Assembly (NCBI RefSeq): GCF_009758205.1
Contig: NZ_WRXN01000003.1
Coordinates: forward strand, 558,001-622,000
Reading direction: 5' to 3'
Source of the DNA: Chitinophaga tropicalis
GTDB lineage: Bacteria; Bacteroidota; Bacteroidia; Chitinophagales; Chitinophagaceae
Length of the DNA stretch: 64,000 nucleotides
Positions 59,170-64,000 of this stretch are shown piece by piece. Below the pieces are notes generated by a model that was not told where the DNA came from, did not search any database, and saw nothing but the letters and a program-made list of their open reading frames with translations. A program made the position numbers and the translations under genes. Every line of letters starts with the position of its first letter. Positions within the stretch are counted from its first letter, which is position 1.

Positions 59170-60591
59170 ATGTACCATTACATTATTGGCTTTTTATTTT
59201 TGATGACACCGTGTGTGTCTTTAGCAACCTGTTTTAATGGGGACAGCACTGTGCAGAAAACAGTACAGGTGCCGGATAAATATCTGTCGCAGGTCACTAA
59301 TAAATCACAACGTGTAGAAGAGCAGGTGAACAGGCGCTCTGCAAAGGCCCTTGATCGCATGATCCGTCAGGAGAAGAAGATGAAGGCCAGATTATGGAAG
59401 GTAGATTCCGTAGCAGCAAAGAATATTTTCACCCGCTCCATTGATAGTATGGGAAGTCTGAAAGCAGGGCTGAAAAATAAAGTGATGGGTAAATTACCTT
59501 TAGGCAGTGGCGCTGGTGGCGCTTACCTGGATACCCTGCAGAACTCACTGAAATTCCTGAATGGTGCCGATAGCAAACTAGGGGTATCGAAAGATAAGCT
59601 GGGACGGGCTTCACAAAGCGTGCAGGACCTGCAGGGGAAACTACAGCAGGCAGACCAGATCAAGGCTTATATCCGTGAACATAAACAGGAGCTGAAACAG
59701 CAGTTATCCCAATATACAGGTTTCACAAAAGACCTGCAGAAATACAATAAGGAAGCTTATTACTACGGTCAGCAGATAAATGAATATAAAGCAGTCCTGA
59801 AAGATAAAAAGAAGGCAGAGGCAAAAGCAATGGAGATGCTGAAAAAAGTCCCTGCCTATAATGATTTTATCAAAAAGAACTCCCAGCTGGCAAGCTTGTT
59901 TAACCTGGCTGGCAGCAGCAGTGCACAGAGCCTGGAGGGATTACAGACCCGTTCACAGGTAGAACAGCTGGTACAGCAGCGCCTGGGAAATAATCCTGCG
60001 GCACAGCAGGCGGTAAGTCAGCAGATGGAGCAGGCGCGTTCTCAGTTCAATGAACTGAAAAGTAAATTCCCCGACCTGGATAATGCAGGAGATATGCCCG
60101 ACTTCAAACCCAATGAAATGAAAACCAAAAGCTTCCTGCAAAGGCTGGAATTCGGGGGTAACATACAGTTCCAGAAATCCAGCCGTTATTATCCTACCAC
60201 AACAGATATTGCAGGACAGGTAGCTTACAAATTCCATAAGAATGGCAGTATAGGTATAGGCATTGCCTATAAGCTGGGCATGGGTACCGGTTGGGACCAT
60301 ATTGCGTTCAGTCATAGGGGAGTAGGAGTTCGTTCATTTATGGATTGGAAACTGAAAGGGACCTTTTATGCCAACGGAGGTTTTGAACAGAACTATATGT
60401 CTGCCTTTGCACAGGCCAGTGATCTGAAGAACTGGAGCGGCTGGCAGGGGAGTGCCTTGCTGGGTATCAGCAAGAAGTATAAGATCAGTGGTAAAATGAA
60501 AGGAAACATTATGTTGCTGTACGACTTCCTTGCGGGACGGAATGTCCCGGCTACAAACGCTCTTAAACTGAGAATGGGATATACCTTTTAA
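59170..60591 (+). CDS. Outer-membrane beta-barrel protein with coiled-coil N-terminal half
   Basis: The protein has 473 residues from ATG at 59170. Signal peptide-like start (YHYIIGFLFLMTPCVSLA). The next 280 residues are charged coiled coil (VEEQVNRRSAKALDRMIRQEKKMKARL, LQGKLQQADQIKAYIREHKQELKQQL, YKAVLKDKKKAEAKAMEML). The C-terminal third (from QRLEFGGNIQFQKSSRYYPTTTDI to LKLRMGYTF) has alternating strands and a final aromatic residue, as in outer-membrane barrels. Not a named family to me. The fibre gene starts 36 bases downstream, so this may be its membrane anchor or export partner; inference from context. Confidence 0.75.
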   Translation: MYHYIIGFLFLMTPCVSLATCFNGDSTVQKTVQVPDKYLSQVTNKSQRVEEQVNRRSAKALDRMIRQEKKMKARLWKVDSVAAKNIFTRSIDSMGSLKAGLKNKVMGKLPLGSGAGGAYLDTLQNSLKFLNGADSKLGVSKDKLGRASQSVQDLQGKLQQADQIKAYIREHKQELKQQLSQYTGFTKDLQKYNKEAYYYGQQINEYKAVLKDKKKAEAKAMEMLKKVPAYNDFIKKNSQLASLFNLAGSSSAQSLEGLQTRSQVEQLVQQRLGNNPAAQQAVSQQMEQARSQFNELKSKFPDLDNAGDMPDFKPNEMKTKSFLQRLEFGGNIQFQKSSRYYPTTTDIAGQVAYKFHKNGSIGIGIAYKLGMGTGWDHIAFSHRGVGVRSFMDWKLKGTFYANGGFEQNYMSAFAQASDLKNWSGWQGSALLGISKKYKISGKMKGNIMLLYDFLAGRNVPATNALKLRMGYTF

Positions 60592-60627
60592 CGACTTCTT
60601 TTGGATTTTAAGTAACATGTACATACT

Positions 60628-61560
60628 ATGAAGAGATTTTTAAGCTATGCTATCATTTTGTTAGCTCTTTGCGCCAGCCAGTCAACTTTTGCCCAGGTTA
60701 CAGGTACATTCACAGTACAGGGTGATGGAACGAAATTTTATCCGGTTATATTTTATGATGGTGGATGGGATAATAACATCGCCTCCGAACTGGAAATAGG
60801 CCGTTCTATTATTCACAAGAACCCTAACGATTGGTGGGGAACTATCATTGCAAAGTTCAGGTATCACGTAACTGCCTGGGGACATGGGTCCAACTTCATT
60901 GATGCAGATATCCGTCAGAAATTCGGTAACCCGAATATTGCCCTGGTAGGAGGTTGGAGAGATATAACTGCGGGTAATGGTGGTCATCAGATAATGATCT
61001 GGTTGCGTGGTAGTACTCCCTATTATTATAAATCTGATTATGCAGTTAATCCTGTTGTATATGATGGTGTTGCCAACCCGGTTACGTATCAGGAAGTAAA
61101 CGGTCCGGTTCTTACGTTTAAAACAACTCCTGATGAATACGTTAATCCCCAGGGTATGAGCTACCAGAATACCGCTTACTTCAATGATCCTGGCGTTAAC
61201 TTTTTTGGAGGAAAGATAGGCATCGGCACTACCAACCCTGGTGAGCATAGGCTGGCTGTTGAAGGATCTGTCGCTGCCCGCAGGATAAAAGTAACAACAT
61301 CGTCTACATGGGCAGACTTCGTATTTGACTCTGCTTATAAATTACCTTCCTTACAGGAAGTGGAGAGCTATGTAAAAACAAACAAACATTTGCCGGAAGT
61401 TCCCTCTGCCAAAGAGGTAAAAGAAAATGGGATAGATGTTGGAGAAATGAATAAAGTATTGTTGCAAAAGATAGAAGAGCTGACATTGTACATCATTGAA
61501 CTGAAAAAAGAGAATGAAGCAATGGATAAGCGCTTGCAGCGGCTTGAAGGAAAAAAATAA
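60628..61560 (+). CDS. Secreted fibre-like protein with S74-type C-terminal domain, second locus
   Basis: The protein has 310 residues with a signal peptide at 1-22 (LCASQSTFAQV). The N-terminal domain (about 25-190) is unrelated in sequence to the first fibre protein and rich in aromatic beta structure (FYDGGWDNNIASELEIGRS, NDWWGTIIAKF). Then IGIGTTNPGEHRLAVEG, STWADFVFDSAYKLPSLQEVE, NKHLPEVPS, GIDVGEMNKVLLQKIEELTL and a terminal coiled coil. The C-terminal module is shared with the protein encoded at 16099. Likely a trimeric surface fibre or adhesin with a locus-specific head. Confidence 0.82.
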   Translation: MKRFLSYAIILLALCASQSTFAQVTGTFTVQGDGTKFYPVIFYDGGWDNNIASELEIGRSIIHKNPNDWWGTIIAKFRYHVTAWGHGSNFIDADIRQKFGNPNIALVGGWRDITAGNGGHQIMIWLRGSTPYYYKSDYAVNPVVYDGVANPVTYQEVNGPVLTFKTTPDEYVNPQGMSYQNTAYFNDPGVNFFGGKIGIGTTNPGEHRLAVEGSVAARRIKVTTSSTWADFVFDSAYKLPSLQEVESYVKTNKHLPEVPSAKEVKENGIDVGEMNKVLLQKIEELTLYIIELKKENEAMDKRLQRLEGKK

Positions 61561-61573
61561 TACCTGAGATCTA

Positions 61574-61611
61574 ACAGATCATGATTCCGGAAAACAGAAA
61601 TTATGATCTGT
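61574..61611 (+). terminator. Hairpin after fibre locus 2
   Basis: ACAGATCAT (61574-61582) and ATGATCTGT (61603-61611) are perfect nine-base arms, followed by a CT-rich stretch rather than pure T. Confidence 0.6.
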
Positions 61612-61680
61612 CACTCTCTTTCTTCCAGTGATCCAACATATTACAAGAATCCCTATCTTTATACTAAAACCCTGATACCT

Positions 61681-62274
61681 ATGAGCTTTCTAAACATCTG
61701 CCTCCTGGCAATGTCATTATCCGTAAACGACTCTACTTGCCTGGATTGGGAAAAATCAACAGTATCCGATATTAAGTACCAGTTGCAACATACCGGGAAT
61801 CAAGAAAAAGAATATTTCCAGGGACTACTTTCCGGTCCCGGAGACACAACCACTCTCCGTGAGCAGAGAAGAGCCGCCAGATGCGAGCTTTTTTATGCCA
61901 TGAAACTCTTCTACCCAGACCTTTTCGGGAAATACTTTATCGTGGAAACAACCACAGACGGCGAGATAAAAGCCAATATGGCCCTTATACTTGACGTCAC
62001 CAATGCAGACCAGGCGGTACTCTATGTATACGAACAGACCGGCAATGCCTGGATGCCGGCAAGCATTACCAGAGACCTGAAAGTAGATGTCAGCAAAGGA
62101 CTGGAAGGCCTTCGCACTACTTTCCAGCAGGGGCATAACAAAGATGCTGTGATCGTCTCTGAGTTTGAATGGGGAGTAGCTAAATCCTCTGTATTCATGG
62201 TAAACCGTACGCTGGCAGAAAACACCTGGGTAACCAATATTTTAGGGGAATATATCCCTTCATATAAGAACTGA
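61681..62274 (+). CDS. Hypothetical protein of unknown function
   Basis: The protein has 197 residues from ATG at 61681; an ATG at 61603 lies inside the preceding hairpin and is less likely. The N terminus is hydrophobic (SFLNICLLAMSLSV) and may be a short signal. The rest is soluble: DIKYQLQHTGNQEKEYFQGLL, RRAARCELFYAMKLFYPDLFGKYF, NADQAVLYVYEQTGNAWMPAS, ending WVTNILGEYIPSYKN. A near-match -7 box (TATCTTTA) lies about 20 bases upstream. No family recognised; a terminator follows. Confidence 0.7.
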   Translation: MSFLNICLLAMSLSVNDSTCLDWEKSTVSDIKYQLQHTGNQEKEYFQGLLSGPGDTTTLREQRRAARCELFYAMKLFYPDLFGKYFIVETTTDGEIKANMALILDVTNADQAVLYVYEQTGNAWMPASITRDLKVDVSKGLEGLRTTFQQGHNKDAVIVSEFEWGVAKSSVFMVNRTLAENTWVTNILGEYIPSYKN

Positions 62275-62300
62275 AAGAGGGCCTTTGGCCCTCTGATATT
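62275..62300 (+). terminator. Terminator of the hypothetical gene
   Basis: AGAGGGCC-TTT-GGCCCTCT forms an eight-base stem directly after the stop codon, followed by ATATTATTTT. Confidence 0.8.
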
Positions 62301-62391
62301 ATTTTCCTTCATCAGCGTACTTTCTTGTCAACCCCTTCCCATTCCCCGCTGCATTGCTTAATTTACCTGCTGAATCAACGTTACAGGTTTA

Positions 62392-64000
62392 ATGAAAAAG
62401 ATTGTCTTAATGAGTGCATTGGCACTGTTCGGCTATACAGCTACGATACAGGCCCAATCCAAACATACTTTCACACTGGGGAAGAAGGAATTTCTGCTGG
62501 ATGGCAAACCCTACCAGATCATCAGCGGAGAGATGCATCCTGCCCGTATCCCGAAAGAGTACTGGAAGCACAGGATCCAGATGGCAAAAGCAATGGGTTG
62601 CAATACCATTGCCGCTTACGTATTCTGGAACTATCATGAGCAGGAAGAAGGAAAATTTGATTTCTCGTCTGAGAACAGGAATATCGCTGAATTTATTAAA
62701 CTGGCACAGGCAGAAGGAATGTGGGTATTACTCCGCCCCGGCCCTTATGTTTGTGCAGAATGGGAATTCGGAGGATTACCTCCCTATCTGCTGCGTATCC
62801 CTGACATTAAAGTACGCTGCATGGACCCCCGTTATATGGCAGCTGCTGAACGTTACGTAAAAGCACTGTCAGAACAGGTAAAACAGCTGCAGGTCTCCAA
62901 TGACGGACCAATCCTCATGGTGCAGGTGGAAAATGAATATGGCAGCTTCGGAAACGACAAACAATACCTCTATAAATTAAAAGAGCTCTGGGAACAGAAT
63001 GGCATCGATGTACCATTCTATACGGCAGACGGTCCGGCAGACCCGCTGCTGGAAGCAGGCGTTGTACCCGGAGCAGCTGTAGGGCTGGATTCCGGCGGCT
63101 CAGAAGCCGATTTTGCCGCTGCGGCCAGGCAGAATCCGGATGTACCTTCGTTCAGCAGTGAATCTTATCCCGGCTGGCTGACCCACTGGGGCGAGAAATG
63201 GGCTCGTCCTGATAAAGCAGGTATCCTCAAAGAAGTGAAATTCCTGCTGGACACCAAACGCTCCCTGAACCTTTATGTGATCCATGGCGGTACAAACTTC
63301 GGCTTCACTGCCGGCGCTAACTCCGGTGGCAAAGGATATGAACCTGATCTGACCTCGTACGACTATGACGCTCCCATCAACGAGCAGGGCGCAGCTACAG
63401 AAAAATATATGGCATTGCGTGAACTGATAGGTTCCTACAGCAAAAAGAAACTGCCTGCTATTCCCGCTGCAATTCCTGCTATTACCATTCCGGCAATACA
63501 ACTCACTCCATTTACCGACGTATGGAGCAACCTGCCGGCAGCAGTACATTCCATACAGCCTAAAACATTTGAAGCCTATGGACAGGACTATGGTTTCATG
63601 GTATATAAAACAACACTGGTGGGACATAAAAGCGGTAAACTGGAGATCACAGAACTGCATGATTATGCCACTGTATTCCTGAACGGTAAATATGTTGGCA
63701 AGATAGACCGCCGGCTGGGAGAACGCAGCATAGAACTTCCAAAGTCAGATGTAAAGAATCCTGTACTGGAAATCCTGGTAGAAGGTATGGGACGTATCAA
63801 CTTTGCACAGGGCCTGATAGATCGTAAAGGTATTACCGACCGCGTTACACTGAACGGTATGACCCTCATGAACTGGGACGTTTACGGTTTACCTATGGAG
63901 AACGGTTTCATAGAAAAGCTGCCTGCTAAAAAAGAAAGTGAAGCAAGGCCGGGGCAGTTCTTCAAGGGTACTTTCACACTGACCAGTACCGGTGATACTT
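62392..64000 (+). CDS. GH35 beta-galactosidase, 3' end outside window
   Basis: The frame is open from ATG at 62392 to the window edge (536 codons). Signal peptide 1-22 (GYTATIQAQ). GH35 motifs: FLLDGKPYQIISGEMHPARIPKEYW, NTIAAYVFWNYHEQEEGKFDF, LRPGPYVCAEWEFGGLPPYLL, acid/base Glu in MVQVENEYGSFG, nucleophile Glu in FSSESYPGWLTHWG, and HGGTNFGFTAGA. A jelly-roll domain begins near residue 390. It removes terminal beta-galactose from plant or host glycans in the periplasm. No SusC/SusD genes are visible here. Confidence 0.94.
   Translation, partial: MKKIVLMSALALFGYTATIQAQSKHTFTLGKKEFLLDGKPYQIISGEMHPARIPKEYWKHRIQMAKAMGCNTIAAYVFWNYHEQEEGKFDFSSENRNIAEFIKLAQAEGMWVLLRPGPYVCAEWEFGGLPPYLLRIPDIKVRCMDPRYMAAAERYVKALSEQVKQLQVSNDGPILMVQVENEYGSFGNDKQYLYKLKELWEQNGIDVPFYTADGPADPLLEAGVVPGAAVGLDSGGSEADFAAAARQNPDVPSFSSESYPGWLTHWGEKWARPDKAGILKEVKFLLDTKRSLNLYVIHGGTNFGFTAGANSGGKGYEPDLTSYDYDAPINEQGAATEKYMALRELIGSYSKKKLPAIPAAIPAITIPAIQLTPFTDVWSNLPAAVHSIQPKTFEAYGQDYGFMVYKTTLVGHKSGKLEITELHDYATVFLNGKYVGKIDRRLGERSIELPKSDVKNPVLEILVEGMGRINFAQGLIDRKGITDRVTLNGMTLMNWDVYGLPMENGFIEKLPAKKESEARPGQFFKGTFTLTSTGDT

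Noticed and set aside
1..64000. tRNA, rRNA, CRISPR arrays, insertion sequences
   Set aside because: I looked through the intergenic regions for cloverleaf-like sequences, regularly spaced repeats, terminal inverted repeats and transposase motifs and saw none.

Overview
The window looks like chromosomal DNA from a Bacteroidota bacterium, most likely a Chitinophaga-type member of the Chitinophagaceae. The reasons are: promoters of the Bacteroidetes type (a TANNTTTG -7 box) in front of many genes; families typical of the phylum (DUF2911, DUF4252, DUF4878, a DoxX/BT_3928-type protein, a fused aspartokinase-homoserine dehydrogenase, ECF sigma/anti-sigma pairs, fibre proteins with a phylum-specific C-terminal chaperone-like domain); and a weak reliance on purine-rich ribosome binding sites. 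No rRNA, tRNA, CRISPR array, insertion sequence or prophage was found. Most of the window is ordinary core chromosome; the most interesting signals lie in 5' leaders and intergenic regions.

Layout. 0-5.8 kb: DUF2911 protein, a four-gene signalling operon (small FGKD protein, 7-TM protein, histidine kinase, LuxR-type regulator), a divergent transthyretin-like protein and a PI-PLC lipoprotein. 5.9-13.5 kb: housekeeping genes (XerD-like recombinase, ndk, NrnA-type phosphoesterase, FKBP lipoprotein, diadenylate cyclase with folP, DoxX protein, ABC permease). 13.6-15.7 kb: ECF sigma, anti-sigma and two DUF4252 proteins. 15.7-17.2 kb: fibre locus 1. 17.2-30.2 kb: DciA-like protein, recF, pdhA, a TPR protein, ribH, LutA-like, EVE, PAP2, sirtuin, saccharopine dehydrogenase, gyrA, TPR. 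30.2-33.1 kb: two tandem ECF/anti-sigma pairs. 33.1-41.6 kb: NlpC/P60 peptidase, ppa, DUF4878, phoH, purE, a PAS kinase with response regulator, rpe, TPR lipoprotein. 41.6-46.6 kb: threonine operon thrA-thrB-thrC with a Thr/Ile-rich leader peptide. 46.8-53.5 kb: tyrosine catabolism genes hmgA and hppD, each behind a small leader ORF, flanking an orphan cyclic-peptide exporter (preceded by what looks like a thioesterase remnant), an aldo-keto reductase and a TlpA-type thioredoxin. 53.6-58.9 kb: small membrane protein, L,D-transpeptidase and a Tat-linked GMC dehydrogenase cluster with two oxidoreductase paralogues. 59-62.3 kb: fibre locus 2. 62.4 kb to the end: a truncated GH35 beta-galactosidase.

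How the parts may work together. Two fibre loci 43 kb apart share a promoter-proximal inverted repeat at identical spacing from the -7 box and a 54-nt leader about 80 percent identical. A third copy of the inverted repeat lies in front of the signalling operon at 3.4 kb, so a common regulator is possible. The leader ORFs of hmgA and hppD share the motifs TYHI and KY-x-FL with mostly synonymous differences, which points to translation-dependent control of tyrosine degradation. The threonine operon, transcribed divergently from hmgA, has its own attenuator-like leader. These leader systems, together with the decayed thioesterase next to the cyclic-peptide exporter, are the best candidates for undescribed biology here.
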